DNA of 64,000 nt, taken from Lomentospora prolificans. Lineage: Eukaryota > Ascomycota > Sordariomycetes > Microascales > Microascaceae. The notes beneath the pieces were generated by a model that saw only the letters and a program-made list of their open reading frames with translations, was not told where the DNA came from and ran no database searches. Position numbers and translations under genes: made by a program. Below, piece after piece: positions 45,289-57,524 of the stretch (the first letter of the stretch is position 1; each line of letters begins with the position of its first letter). Location of the stretch: NCBI GenBank assembly GCA_029532625.1, contig JARFXM010000004.1, forward strand, positions 2,294,001-2,358,000, in the 5' to 3' direction.

Positions 45289-46695
45289 TCAGGCATAGCC
45301 CGGGAGAACATGCCTAACGGGCTCCTGATCAGGCACCCTGAGAACCCGCGGGGTGAGGTACTGCTCAATGTTTTCGGCGACCTCATCCTCGTCTCCGATC
45401 AGCTCCTCGGACGGTTCCACAGCAACCTGAACCGGGACCACCAGCGACACAGTAGTGTTGGCAGACCCCACGGTGAGGTTCAGGTGAAGCGCGTAGACCC
45501 TGGAGACCAAGCACGAGTGGAAGGTCGGAAGGAGCACCTTTTGCTTGGCCGAGACGTCGAACGGGATGTAGAGAGTCGCCGAGTGCGAGATCTTGTCGCC
45601 CTTTGCAGACTTCTTCTTCGACTTTTTGCCGCTGGAGCTGTCGCTCCCCTCGTGGTCCGTCGAGTACCCCGAGTCTCGCCTCGGGGTCGCGCCCTGGAGC
45701 CTCCATGTCACCTGGTTGACTTCCGTGTTGAAGAGCGAGATACCCGCCTTGTAGGCGAGGCGCGGAGGCTCGATGGCGAAGTCGGGCCTGCTGCCCATGT
45801 CGGGGAGATTCTTGGCGGGAGTGACGCCGTACCAGGTACTGGACACAAGCTTCGCGGACACTGCTTTAACGGTCGGCGGCGCAATGTCTGACGCCGCCGG
45901 CTCGAACCCTAGCTGTAGAGTCACCGCCGTCCCGGAAGCGCTCCTGGTATCGGCGCCGATGTGGATGGCTGAGGGTTGCGAAGCCGTCGCGGTGAAGCGG
46001 CCTAACTTGTGAGAGAACATGTTCTTCTTGATGCTCTTGGTCTTGCTCATGGTGTAGTGCATGTCCTTAGAGGTGATGTTGAACGGGGCATCCTCCGGGG
46101 AGGGAGGGAGGACCAAAAGCGGCTTTTGCGCCTCAAAAATCTTCTCCGGTCGGCGACCGGTATCCGCTTCGCCAAGAACACGAGCTCGGACGAAGTACTC
46201 AACCTGCGCTGTCTCCGGGGAGAGGTCGTCCCGAGACCAGGTACCCATGGTGGGCGGCATCCGCATGTGGTAATCCTGGACGTAGACGTTGTCGGAGGCG
46301 TGCTTGCACGCGCTTAGCGTGAGCTGGCTGGGCACGACAAAATGGAAGGGAATGCTGTAAGTGCGGCCTTGCTCAAAAATGCGAGGCATGGGGTACTTAG
46401 AGTCGGAGATGGGCATAGTGAGCTTCAAGAAGACGTGCGAAGACCTCTGGGGCACCTGGGTCGCAATAATCTTGGTTCGCGAGAGGCCGATGAAGCTAAC
46501 CTCGACATTCTCGAAGCGCGTGTCACGGACTGGAGTGATAACTACCTCGCCCGTGATAGGCGAGCCAGATGTGTAAATCTTTTCTTCGTAGTGGTTGTGG
46601 AAGATCACGGACACGCTACTCTTGCGGAAGACTGGGCTGGCGGCCTTCCTAGTGAGAGAGGTGGCGATGGAGGCGGTCTCGAGGAGGTTAGACAT
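45289..46695 (-). CDS. Arrestin-domain protein (alpha-arrestin type)
   Basis: A single exon gives 468 residues from MSNLLETASIATSLTRKAA. The arrestin N-domain (about 25-180) has VIFHNHYEEKIYTSGSPITG, EVVITPVRDTRFENVEVSFIG and IFEQGRTYSIPFHFVVPSQL. The arrestin C-domain (about 200-440) ends in a conserved strand block LLPTFHSCLVSRVYALHLNL and VVPVQVAVEP. A basic Ser/Lys insert (SSSGKKSKKKSAKGDK) lies between. Fungal alpha-arrestins usually act as adaptors that bring the Rsp5-type ubiquitin ligase to plasma membrane transporters. I see no PPxY motif, so ligase recruitment is uncertain. An in-frame ATG 40 codons upstream (46815) is less likely. The upstream TATA-type duplication suggests regulated expression. 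Confidence 0.87.
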   Translation of the reverse strand: MSNLLETASIATSLTRKAASPVFRKSSVSVIFHNHYEEKIYTSGSPITGEVVITPVRDTRFENVEVSFIGLSRTKIIATQVPQRSSHVFLKLTMPISDSKYPMPRIFEQGRTYSIPFHFVVPSQLTLSACKHASDNVYVQDYHMRMPPTMGTWSRDDLSPETAQVEYFVRARVLGEADTGRRPEKIFEAQKPLLVLPPSPEDAPFNITSKDMHYTMSKTKSIKKNMFSHKLGRFTATASQPSAIHIGADTRSASGTAVTLQLGFEPAASDIAPPTVKAVSAKLVSSTWYGVTPAKNLPDMGSRPDFAIEPPRLAYKAGISLFNTEVNQVTWRLQGATPRRDSGYSTDHEGSDSSSGKKSKKKSAKGDKISHSATLYIPFDVSAKQKVLLPTFHSCLVSRVYALHLNLTVGSANTTVSLVVPVQVAVEPSEELIGDEDEVAENIEQYLTPRVLRVPDQEPVRHVLPGYA

Positions 46696-49600
46696 TGTGG
46701 GTATTCTGGAGTTGTGGTACAGAGGGAGCGAGTAAGAAAAAGCCCAGGCGCATGCTAGGACTGGAAAGACGCGGGAAGGATGAGGTTGCCGATTGGGAGC
46801 CTCAGCAGCTATCAAGAAAAGCGAGTCCTCTTTTTTAGTAGATGGTGTAAGTGCAGCGAGTCACCTTGATTTGTTGCATGTGCATGTGTACGGAAAGAGA
46901 CAACGGACTTCTCGCGAAGTTCGAATGGTGATACTGACTGATGGATGTTCTCCCGCTTTAACGGTGAACGAGACATCGAGGGGGGTCGTGGACTTATATA
47001 CCAGACTTATATACCAAATTTGGTACTCGTGAACGGAACGGGGGAACTAGTATGTGTACGCGACTACATGATACATCCCGAACGATTGGAGAGGCTCAAG
47101 GTTCTCAAGAGGTATGACAAGATACTAAGGGGACAGGTTACAAATCCAATGTATCCATGGTACAGTATCCAGGCCGCGAATAGCCAAAAAGTGGATGTCG
47201 AAAATTGGATGTGGATGTACTGATTTAGTTCGCAAGGCGTCATAAAGCTCGCCGATGCGGGATACGAACTACGTTGCGGCTGGTGGAGAGCAGGTTGGCT
47301 CGAAAGAAGCTTTGATTTCTTTAGTGGCTTTTTTTCTTTCTCCACCGTCGAGTTGGGGGGTTTAACTTACAAGCGAAAGGGCGTGGGCGTGGTCGGAGCG
47401 AAGGCGTGGACGACCAGGTGATCCACACCCTGAATGATACCCTTGCGGCTCGGCTTCGCATGGCGCATCAGTTTCCAGCGTTTGTAATGTTAAGGCTGAG
47501 TCACATTAGTAAAAGGAACAAGAAATCTATCCCTGGCTCCGGCTTCGTCTCCAAGGTTGCATCACTGTCGAAACAAGGGCGTTAAGGTACTCTAGTGATG
47601 ACTCGAGCGTCAGATGTACTCTCGCATAGGGCAAGAGGGAGCGAGGATTCGGCACCTATCAGCACTGTATGGCGTTTCGGACGGTCTGGATATTTGCTGT
47701 TAATGTGGTGGAGGAGAATGCATGCTGTGTTAGGGGGGTGTGCCACAGTGGATCCCGTGCCCGGACCTCGAGTTTGCGGTCTTGAATTGGGCAGTTTCGC
47801 TAGCAGAAAGAGCGGCGTGAGGGCATCTGGAAACCAATGCGGGTGTGTGTGAATGGCAAGTTTCCAACCAACTGGGCGGAAGGGCGTGCGCACGCACTGC
47901 AGCAACTTTGTCTCGCTTTGGTGTGTGGTGGTGGTAAGGGTCCAGTCGTAGATGGCTGGAAAAAGTGTGTAGGTACCAGTACATCAACGAGCGCTCCTGG
48001 CGTGAACAACGCTCAATCTCTGTCGTTCTCCATGTCTGAATCACCCTGTTCCGCTAAAAGCTCCCTTAAGCAGTAGTCGCTTACAAGCTCTCATCCTAGC
48101 CTGGAGCTTGCATGGCTGGCATTTCTATGTTCAACTCTTATTGTTTCTCTATACTACAATAGGCCGTTGGTGGGGATCAACTACATATTACAGGTAGTTG
48201 GAATCATTTGCAACTTGGAACTCCACCAATGGTGATTACCCAAAGGCGTATCCTTTCCTGCTAAGCTACAACCAGTGGTTGAGGTGGATGACTATGTCGG
48301 AATACGGAATATACACTGCATGAGCCATCCCTATCACCATTCCGATCCCGAGATAGCGACTCGATCGCACCCCTTGCCTGGCGTTCCGCCGCGCCGTCGT
48401 GCACAGCTGTGACACCAGAATATGCTCTTTCCTGGCTTCCACGACCCACCAACCAGCTTCCGTTCTCCATCCAGTGCGTCCCGTGAACTCCACACACACA
48501 TCATAACTCAATTGTGGGATTCATACCCACAGTCCGGGAGTGATGACTGCAAAGTCGTCTGAGCCCAGTACGTAAGTCGGCCGCATCGAGCTTTCCGCCA
48601 CGCAACATGTGATTCACTTTGGCAACGCTCCTGCTTCCATCGGCGTCGATATCGGAACCTCGCGGGGCTGAATCCCCAACGGCACTTCTTCAATGGAAAA
48701 TTAGCTGCGATTCATCTCGAGATAGGCACCTGTCCTTGGCCATAGTGGATGGTCGGCTTTGATCTGGGAAGTGGGCTCCATATTTGGGGCCCCAACCAAT
48801 TGGATGTTCAAATTGGGTAGACGCAGGGCCGAAACCAAATTCATTGAAGGCATCGTGCCTTGTCAACTGGATGCCGCTCGAAGGGTCCAGAAAAAAAAAA
48901 GGCTTTCCAATTTGGACTGTGGCTGGAGAAAAAAAAAATCACACTATCTTGCCATAAACGCGGTAAATGCCCACTGTAAATTTTGCATCTCCGCGATACC
49001 CCACATGCTCCCGATGCCAGCCGGCCTCCATCTCGAGCCACCGGGCCGCGAAGAAATAAAAGTCGAACGAAAGGAAAACTTTTTTTTCTACCACCCCTGC
49101 TCGGGCCTTTTGGTTTTGCCTCGTAGACTTGTTTGGTTTTGCGCCTCAACGGCCCTGGCCGTCTTTATTTGGAGCGGGAAGAGTGGGTTTTCTATGGGGA
49201 TTCTGGAAATTCCATTATATAAAATCGGTCCATTCCCCTTCAGGGACCCCGTGCCTCAAGATGGTCGTGCTTTGTTAGGAGCATTTTGTAAGGAGCCCAC
49301 TGTTCTCCGAGCACATGTGGAAAGAGAAAAATGAGGAAAGCCGTCTTCAAGCGGTGATAGCCGTCCTAAGAGAATATTTTCCCCAGTGTTTCAGTTTACT
49401 GCTTTTATCGCGAGCTTCCATTGCGTGAGAACTAAGAAATCGATTGAAGATATTTTCTTCTTAGTTGACGTGGTGGTGACATTTTTTTCTTGTTTTGGTA
49501 ATGTATATAGCCGATATCGCTCACTTCCTCACATCATCGTTTTGAAAGCCCGGCTCCGAGCGGGCGGTCAAGTCAAGGGAAGAAACGCAAAGTCAGTTCC

Positions 49601-51073
49601 CTTGCAAGGCAGGTAAGGTGTGTCAAGGCGTCTGAAAAAAGAATCAGCTAATGTCGATTCTGCGCCCTTTCGCGCCTGTCTCGTCGTCAGGAGGACGACG
49701 GAAACGACAAAGTACAGTTACTTGCCAACCCCCATCTCCGAGAAATGCTCTCCAGAACCAGCTGGCACGTCTGAGCAGTTCGCTTCTGCCCCACCAATAC
49801 CGAAACCTGAAGCCTAATCAGCTTTGTTTCCCACTCCCATCCACGAGGACATGGATACTTCGTATCCCGCTCGCTCTCGCCTGCAAGCCCCGATCTTCCG
49901 CTCGTGGTCAGGGACCCACTCCCCCCTGGTTCAATGGCGGGTAAAATTTTTGTGTACTCCGTAGTTCAGCGAGGCGGTAGGATGGAGAGAAGGGGGGATA
50001 ATGGAGTCACAATCCCCAGACAACGCCCTTTCCATGACAACCCCAATATCGTCAATGACCGGATCGACTTGCGGATCGGGAAAAGTGGGGCCACCATACC
50101 CGCTGTGGTGCTGCACAGACACCCATTTTCCTACAGGCGCACATGCCAGCTCTGCTTCCCATGGCCGGCCGTTAACTACCCTTTCTACACATTCAATACC
50201 ACCTGAATTGAAAAACGAAGCGCAAGGACTCTGAGGATCCCAAAGATCTGAACCGCCGTCATACTCAAGGCCATACTAACCCCCTATTCGTCCACCCCTA
50301 CGTAATGTAATGGCACCGAAGACTGCTGAGTAATTGTTAACAGATTTCATTGATAATGCGCCCTTCCAATCAGTAAGTGCCGACCGAAAGGGGAAAGCGT
50401 CGTAACGATCCGTTTCCTGTTGCTATCGTCCATCAAGGCGTCACATTTATAATCCATCCCTCGACATGCCTCCCAATCATCTGCTTTGCATGGATTTCCG
50501 TATTGTCATGGAAAAGAGGCCATCTCGAGATGACCCTCACTTTCAAGGTTTATTGTGAGCGACATCTCCTCCTGGTCCCCTCCGATGCTTGGAAATACAC
50601 ACCTCACCTTCTGTCGTTTCAACACCCTTAGATGCCATAAAGTGTAGGGACCGTCAGACGCGGGCTACTTAACGCTGATCGAATGGCGTGAACATCGCCT
50701 TGTCACTTACATCGCCCTTCTTTCCCGCGTTTGGATTTGTAAATAGCCAAGATTCCTTCCTTGGGGTAGCCATGCCGTCGCGTATGATCTCATTTCTCAA
50801 GCTTCTTGTGTGAATTAATATTCTATCTTCTGTTTTCTGCGTAGCCTTACGTAGCAGAGGAATTATAGATGCTAGTGCCGTGCCTATAGCCAAGAGACGA
50901 TACACTAGCATTCGATATCACAATCATATTGCAGAATTCCCTTCAACGTCATCATTACCTCTTGCCTCTCGCCTCAAACGCCACCCCGACCTTTTAAGTT
51001 CTATGTCTCCGCAATCCCAGTATCGTGGGGCCATGGGTGTGTGTGAGCATATTGAATCTATCCCTTCGTAACT
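46696..51073. other. 4.4 kb region without recognisable gene
   Basis: Covers the arrestin promoter, including a tandem TATA element, and a long stretch before the ZIP gene 3' end. The longest frame, 191 codons at 48759-49334 (+), is Lys/Trp-rich, spans A tracts, lacks motifs and has no splice partners I can see. It may hold unannotated non-coding RNA or a poorly conserved gene. Confidence 0.4.
46991..47016 (-). promoter_or_regulatory. Tandem duplicated TATA-like element upstream of the arrestin-like gene
   Basis: Two exact 13-base copies of gacttatatacca lie head to tail. On the minus strand each reads TATATAAGTC, about 300 bases before the arrestin start codon, a plausible core promoter position given a 5' leader. 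Confidence 0.55.
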
Positions 51074-52847
51074 CTAATCGTGCCAAGAGATGTAGAGCAT
51101 GATGCCGGCACCCAATGCAACGGCAGCAAACTGTGCAAGGGTCTTCCTTAGCTCCAGCGCCTTGTTGGGGCCAGTCTCCAGCAGTTCGGGGATGACGGCT
51201 ACGGTGCCGACGTAGAGGAACGTCCCCGCAGTGAAGGGGAGGAGCATGTCGCCCCAAGTCTGGAAATGTCTCGTGGTTAGCCTCTATCTTTGTGGTCGAG
51301 CCAAGCTACTCCTCGTGGTCGATGGGCTGTTCCCTTCGCACCCCAGCCTACACTACCGGTGCATGCCCCTCCACACTGCAAGCCCGAATCTCTTGTCTTC
51401 GTCATGGACTGGGCGGAAGCTGCGGAGGGGCTCCAATTGTGGGACCGGACATATACCAGATAGGGTGCACGTCTCCCCGTAGGAGACCCATAGAACGGTG
51501 ACCATCCTCGGACCGTTGATAATAAACTTACCAGGCTGGTGCCCCAGATGCCCCCAGTCATAGACATGTCGTCTTCGGTGCTACCGCTACTAAATTCCTG
51601 AATGCAGATTCCGATGAGAGTACCCAGGAACGCGCCGATAGCAGTGACAAACTGGGCACCCATAGCGGCGCGTTTGGAGAAACCGGATTGAACAAGGAGG
51701 GCAAAGTCCCCAACCTCGTGGGGGATCTCGTGGAGGAAGACGGCAAGGGTCGTGCTAGCCCCAACAGTGGGGGAAGCATAGAAGCTTGCTGACATAGCAA
51801 GGCCATCGGTAATGTTGTGCGTGAAGTCGGCGCTATCTGCCTGTTAGCCTGCCATCTTGTAGAGATCGGATCCCTGCCTCCTGACCCTTCAACCATCTTG
51901 TACCGGCATGTTCGCTCGAGGTGGGACGTGAACGTACATGAGGTTGAGAACACCACCCATCTTCATACTAGGACTGACCTCCTTCTCCGAAGAGTGACCA
52001 TGATCCTTGTTGATAGCTGCGGAGCCTTTCTTCCGAGACTTGGCACCTTCTTTACTCGTATCAACCGACGAGGATGAGGCAGAAGTAGCGGCCTCCTTCT
52101 CGTGTGAGTGCCCATGTCCGTGTCCGTGATCATGCCCAGCCCCACCCGTCAAAATCCTCAGGCCCTTGTCCATGGCCACGAAGGTCATGAAGCCAACGAG
52201 GATGGCCAATCCGAGCAACAGGTTCCTATTAGGCTCGACAAGCACAAACTTGACCTTCCCATGCTCTTCCTCGCCGAGGAAAATCTCAGGCAGCAGGTGG
52301 AACAGAGTATCTCCCATCAAACCTCCAACAGCGAAAGCCACCATGATCGTAAGCGAGGAAGGGTCGATGTTGGTGGGGCATAGCGCGAGGAGGAAGTTGG
52401 GCGGACCCGAGATGTAGAGGGTTGCGAGAAGGGCGTTGACAGCCGGGCTACAGGGAAAGAGGACGGCGAAGATGCGGGAGATGAAGGTCGACCGCTCCTG
52501 AGCCTGAGCGGCCTTATGCGCGTTGAGATCCTGGACGATGGAGCATGTCTAATATCCGAAACGCGAAAAAAAATGAACAGTTAGCAAAGAAAGTCCGCCC
52601 AGCGTTGTAGAGGCGACAAGGGGCGGGCGATGCTGCCTTTAAACGCGGTGACCACGCGACCAGAAGTGGCGGCCACCAAGGTGCTAAAAGACCAGCGAGG
52701 TACCCGTAAGTGCCACCATACCTGAAGCTTCTCGTCGATACCGTCGAGGGTGAGATTCTCAATTGATGAGACGCTGGACGATGCGCTGAGAGCGAGGACG
52801 GCCTGCACGAGCAGGAAAAGCGCCCAGAGGGATCGGCGGGAAATCAT
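51074..52847 (-). CDS. ZIP-family zinc transporter (Yke4/SLC39A7 type)
   Basis: Four exons (52847..52722, 52548..51938, 51832..51532, 51259..51074) give 407 residues. A signal-like N-terminus (MISRRSLWALFLLVQAVLALS) precedes helices including VAFAVGGLMGDTLFHLLPEI. A His-rich loop (HDHGHGHGHSHEK) follows, and the metal-site helices carry ADFTHNITDGLAMSASF and FLHEIPHEVGDFALLV, with the HNxxD and HEIPHE motifs intact. The protein ends IMLYISWHD. Members of the KE4 subgroup move zinc across the ER or Golgi membrane toward the cytosol. Splicing at the third junction gives NLIADFTHN, close to the family NLxADFTHN. The 5' end is divergent from the GH17 gene. Confidence 0.94.
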
Positions 52848-53663
52848 GGTTCCTCGGCTTTCGAGTTAGGGGTCGTGAGCTTGGATCAATCGACCGGAGG
52901 GTTGCGTGAGGCACTGCTCCCGATTCGATACGCTATTTTCTATTTCGACCTAAAAGAACGGACGATTTTGCTTTGGGATGACAGAGGCTTCCGTGTCAAT
53001 TTCACGAGCTCACGCACCAGAAAAGGAGACGAGCAAGGTGTGTCAAGCCACAATGGAAGGAAACGGCGTTGGCGCCAATCTCCGCCACCGATGTCGCACC
53101 CAAGACTCGGATTCAGGGCTCAAATGATCAACGATCCATGCTTGGACCCATTCGCCAAGTATTGACAGCACCTTATCAATCATTTGCGCAGGTGGCGATA
53201 AGAAAGCCCCTAGCTTATTCTACGGAGAACAATAAGCACCATCGTTGATCTATCCATCGATGTCAATTAATGTTGAGATGGATCATAAGAACTTCTAGAT
53301 ACAATATCGAGGCGGTATAGTAAGGCTTGCATTAATATCAATCAATGTCCAGCGAAACCACGGCGGTGGTCTGAGAACTAGATGTTCCAATCAATGTTTT
53401 CTCTTTATACCTGGAGCAGGTTTAGGAGATGGAACGGTCCACAGAGATACCGATGGAGTACATGATGCAGCGCTACTTACACTCTGTCTCCTCTCTATCA
53501 TTCAGAATTCGGCAGAGCGTGATGCTTTCCAAAGCCTGACGTTTTTAGGGTCGCCTTCGATCCTAGACTAGCCTTTTGCATTGTCTTGCTTACCCTCTCT
53601 ATTCATTGCGTAACGGTGTTTTATGTTCCAATTTTGAGCTTACTTCAATTCCGTATACCACAG

Positions 53664-53691
53664 GAGAGGGACCTCGCGAGAGGGACCTCGC
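53664..53691. repeat. Exact 14-bp tandem duplication
   Basis: The unit gagagggacctcgc occurs twice head to tail, read directly, in intergenic sequence. Confidence 0.95.
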
Positions 53692-55947
53692 ATCCTGCCG
53701 CGTCCCCGTTTGCAATGAAACTGAAGTCTCGATGGTGCAGATATATATATATATATACCTGTTAGCATTGATGCAACTTCATAGTCCTGACATCGACCGA
53801 ACCACGCCTAGAGTTCTCAGCCCCTCTTTCCGTTTGTATCTATCCGTTGCGATATGAACTGAAGTCTCAGGTACGAGGGGGGTTACGGTGTCTGGTTCAT
53901 CATACACTTCGTATGATAACACTCAGACATTGACCCTCGCTCCTTATGGCGGAGTATCGGCCAGGGCGCAATTGATGCTAAATAATCTCTTCTAATGGCG
54001 AGGAGAGCTGGCTCTGTTTGACAATGGCACACGCAAGCTATATGGCAAATGCGCCCAAACTGAGGCATCTTCTGGCCGACACAACAGCTACTGATACTCC
54101 TGTACTCTGATCCTCTGCAAAAAGCAAACACCAAGACAACCTAATCACAGACACACCAGCGAATCTTTTCGAGGGCATCCATGCCCCAGGTGGACCGCGC
54201 TAAACCGACTCTACTTGACCGTGCCTCCAAGAGATTCGGAACACACTTCTCGAGCTAGGCGCCACCGTCGACCGAGATGCAGTGGCACTCGCCCGATTCG
54301 GGCAAGACGGAATTGTGTGCGCTGGCATTCGAGTTATGCAAGGGGCAGCACGCTCCAGATACGCCCCACGAGCTTGCGTTGCCTCCTTTTCTCCCCCTTA
54401 ACCCCTGAGTTTGCTTCCTCCGTCCAGTCGAGGCTCACAGCTCGACGGGGCAGAATTGTCGATTGGGAAAATAATTGCCGATCTGGCACTGCTCTGCTGT
54501 ATGTAGGCAGGTGGGACAGCTGGGGCAAGCCGGGTTGCGACAAACGGTAAGTGCATCAAGTAAATGATCGGAATCAATTGCTGCGGGCCATAGATTACGA
54601 GAAACTGTGAAATACACATGACGTTTAATACGAGATTGTGAACCGCCTAAAAATCAGGTGTCGAGGTTGTCCGGCCCCAAGTTGGATCCATTGATGATTG
54701 ATGTCATCGCCATATCCGGCTGTTGCTCCCAGCTTGTTAAGTCATAGAATCCGACTCCCTCGCAACCGGACGGTCGCAGGCAAACGCAGACGCGATTCAC
54801 TTGGTGTAGGGCCGTCTACTAATACTTGTACTTCGTGCGTACGTGTCTGTGCAGTCGGCGGCTATTCCGTACCAAAACTCAGACGCAAGTTAAACAGCAA
54901 AGGAAAAGGGACCTTAATCAGCGACGGAGAATTCTCGACATGGGTCAACAGACTGATGGGTCCCACCGTGCAAATTCATTTTCCCGGTTTTCTACGATTC
55001 CCTCGTCCTTGTTTATTTTTAGTAACCCGGTTTTTAAGACTAGATGCGCAACCGGATCGAGCCTCGGAGATGACCTTTGGGATTTTCTGAAGCACCCAGA
55101 TCAGGGCATCAAGGCATCAGGGCATCAAGAGCCCTCTTTGCATGGTACTTCTGGATTCAATGGGGAAAAAGGGGGCCGCTTGCAAACTCAACCCCGGGAA
55201 AACGGCCCAATCGATTAGGATCAGACCGCATCTACTTCGTACCTGATTGTGTGCTACAGAGCAGACACAGGAACGGGGATAACCTTATGCGTCGTCCGTT
55301 TCTCCGTTTTCAGCGCCCCAAGTGGAATCGGGAGAGCCGCGAAGGGGGCGCGGTGGATCGGAGGAAGGCCAACATTGAAGAATGGCCCTGGCATGAAGAA
55401 GTAATACGCCACCGACTACGAAGGTACTAGAAGCGATATCCACCATTAGGTCAAGCAGTCCACTCAATTCGTGCAAGGTCGTCCAAGACTCCACCGAACA
55501 CATTCCAGCTCTCAGCACCACACTCGAGGACTTCTGCATTCACCGTGTAACTCATGTAACTTGTAGCTCGCTATCCAGTATCTGGTATCCACCAAAGACC
55601 TTGGCCATCGTCAGAGCCACCATCGCCTTCCACGCAACCTCCCTCGGAGTAGCCCAATTGCCCCGAAAAAAGGTAACCACCTCGTATTCCTCTGTCCCAT
55701 GGTTCGTCAACTGTATCTGCTTCGGCTCGCGGGTGGAGTTCGCAAGACATCACTAGCCAGCTCTCGCAGATATACTAAAGCGAACCCTAAGACCTTCTAA
55801 GAGGTTCGTTCACCTTAACACATTTTCTCTCCCAACTCTTCTTTTCATGTTGTCGCCTATTACTCTCGTTGCTACTCCATACTTTTCTCTGTGACATCGA
55901 GGCTTGTTAGTCTACGTGGACCGAAACGCCAACAACTTGCCACATCA

Positions 55948-55955
55948 TATAAATA
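55948..55955 (+). promoter_or_regulatory. TATA box of the GH17 glucanase gene
   Basis: TATAAATA about 124 bases upstream of the start codon, followed by a CT-rich stretch typical of fungal transcription start regions. Confidence 0.6.
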
Positions 55956-56078
55956 TATTGCGGTGACGCCACCCTCACTCGATCTCAGTTAACCCGCACC
56001 TCGCGCCACACCTTACTCGCATTTTTGATCTCATTTTGTAGCAGAAGAGGTTCATCAGAAGGAAAATCCTAATTCACG

Positions 56079-57348
56079 ATGCACTCAACAGCAACCTCTT
56101 TGGCCCTGGCCACTCTCGCCTCGGCCGCCAACGCCGCTTATCAGGGTTTCAACTACGGAAACACCTTCACCACCGGCCAGATAAAAGCCCAGGCCGACTA
56201 TGAAGCTGAGTTCAAGGCCGCCCAAGGTCTCGCGGGGACCGACGGCGCCTTTAACAGTGCTCGTCTCTACACCATGATTGTAAGTGTTCTGCTTGATCAC
56301 AGCTGACAAGCGGGAGCTACACACTAACACCCGCAATAGCAAGGAGGTTCTACCAACGACCCTATACAGGCTATCCCCGCCGCCATCAGCACCAAGACCA
56401 GCCTGCTTCTTGGTCTCTGGGCCTCTGCTGGCCAGGACACCTTCAACAATGAGCTCACCGCTCTCAAGAACGCCATCGAGCAGTACGGTGAAGAGCTCGG
56501 CAGTGTCGTAGCCGGCATCTCCGTTGGCAGCGAGGACTTGTACCGCAACTCCCCCACCGGTATCGCCAATGGCGAGTACGCTGGTGCGAACCCCGACACC
56601 CTTGTCGACTACATCAACTCCGTCCGCGACCTCATCAAGGGCACCTCCCTCGAAGGTGCCAAGATCGGCCATGTCGACACCTGGACCGCGTTCGTCAACG
56701 GCTCCAACCAAGCCGTCATCGATGCCTGCGACTGGCTCGGCTTCGACGGATACCCTTACTTCGAGGATACTCACGAGAACGCCATCTCCAACGGCGCTGC
56801 TCTCTTCAACGCTGCCCTTACCGCTACCAAGGACGCTGCCGGTGGCAAGGAGGTCTGGATTACTGAGACCGGTTGGCCCGTAAGCGGAAAGGATTTTGGC
56901 GATGCTGTTGCTTCGACTGAGAACGCCGAGACATACTGGAAGGAGGTCGGATGCCCCTTGTTCGGCACCACCAACGTCTGGTGGTACACTCTCCGTGATG
57001 CTGCCCCTGATACTCCCAACCCAAGCTTCGGCATCATCAAAGACTTGAACTCTAAGCCCCTCTATGACCTCTCCTGCGATGGCTTTTCGTAAGTCATCCC
57101 CTTGTTAACCATCTACAAAAGGCATAGGCTCTAACACGGATTACAGCTCTGGAGGAAATAACGGTACCTCTCCCTCCTCTGGTACTGGAAGCACTAGTAT
57201 CCCTACTCCCGCTAGTGGAGACGGATCCAGTAGCGGCCCTTACAGCAACGGAACTGATAGTGTTCTCCCCACGGGCACCGGAAGCAGTGCTTCCAGTTCC
57301 AGTTCCGGCTCGGGCTCGGGCTCGGGATCGGGATCGGGATCGGGATCG

Positions 57349-57404
<56 letters not shown>

Positions 57405-57438
57405 CTCCGGTTCTGGCTCAGGATCGGGATCGGGATCG

Positions 57439-57524
<86 letters not shown>

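Larger units (their letters stand above)
52848..56078. other. 3.2 kb divergent gene-poor region between ZIP and GH17 genes
   Basis: No convincing gene. It contains an exact 14-base tandem duplication at 53664-53691, an AT dinucleotide run near 53741-53757, repeated gcatcaagg/gcatcaggg units near 55103-55130, and a TATA box at 55948-55955 upstream of the GH17 gene. Confidence 0.4.

Noticed and set aside
46070..46115. Possible G-quadruplex in the arrestin coding region
   Set aside because: Four G-runs can be drawn only with an eight-base loop; weaker than the promoter example and inside a constrained coding sequence.
47370..47490. Short minus-strand frame with KRWKLMRHAKPSRKG and HLVVHAFAP
   Set aside because: Basic and superficially ribosomal-protein-like, but too short, with no identifiable family or upstream exons.
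48505..48560. Possible tRNA-like 3' part (gggattcatacccacagtc)
   Set aside because: No matching acceptor stem, D-arm or box A/B pair was found.
48759..49334. 191-codon plus-strand frame
   Set aside because: Spans A tracts, odd composition, no motifs or splice partners; likely chance, though kept in mind as part of the unexplained 4.4 kb region.
56085..56774. 229-codon minus-strand frame
   Set aside because: Antisense to the GH17 catalytic domain, which has intact motifs; shadow.
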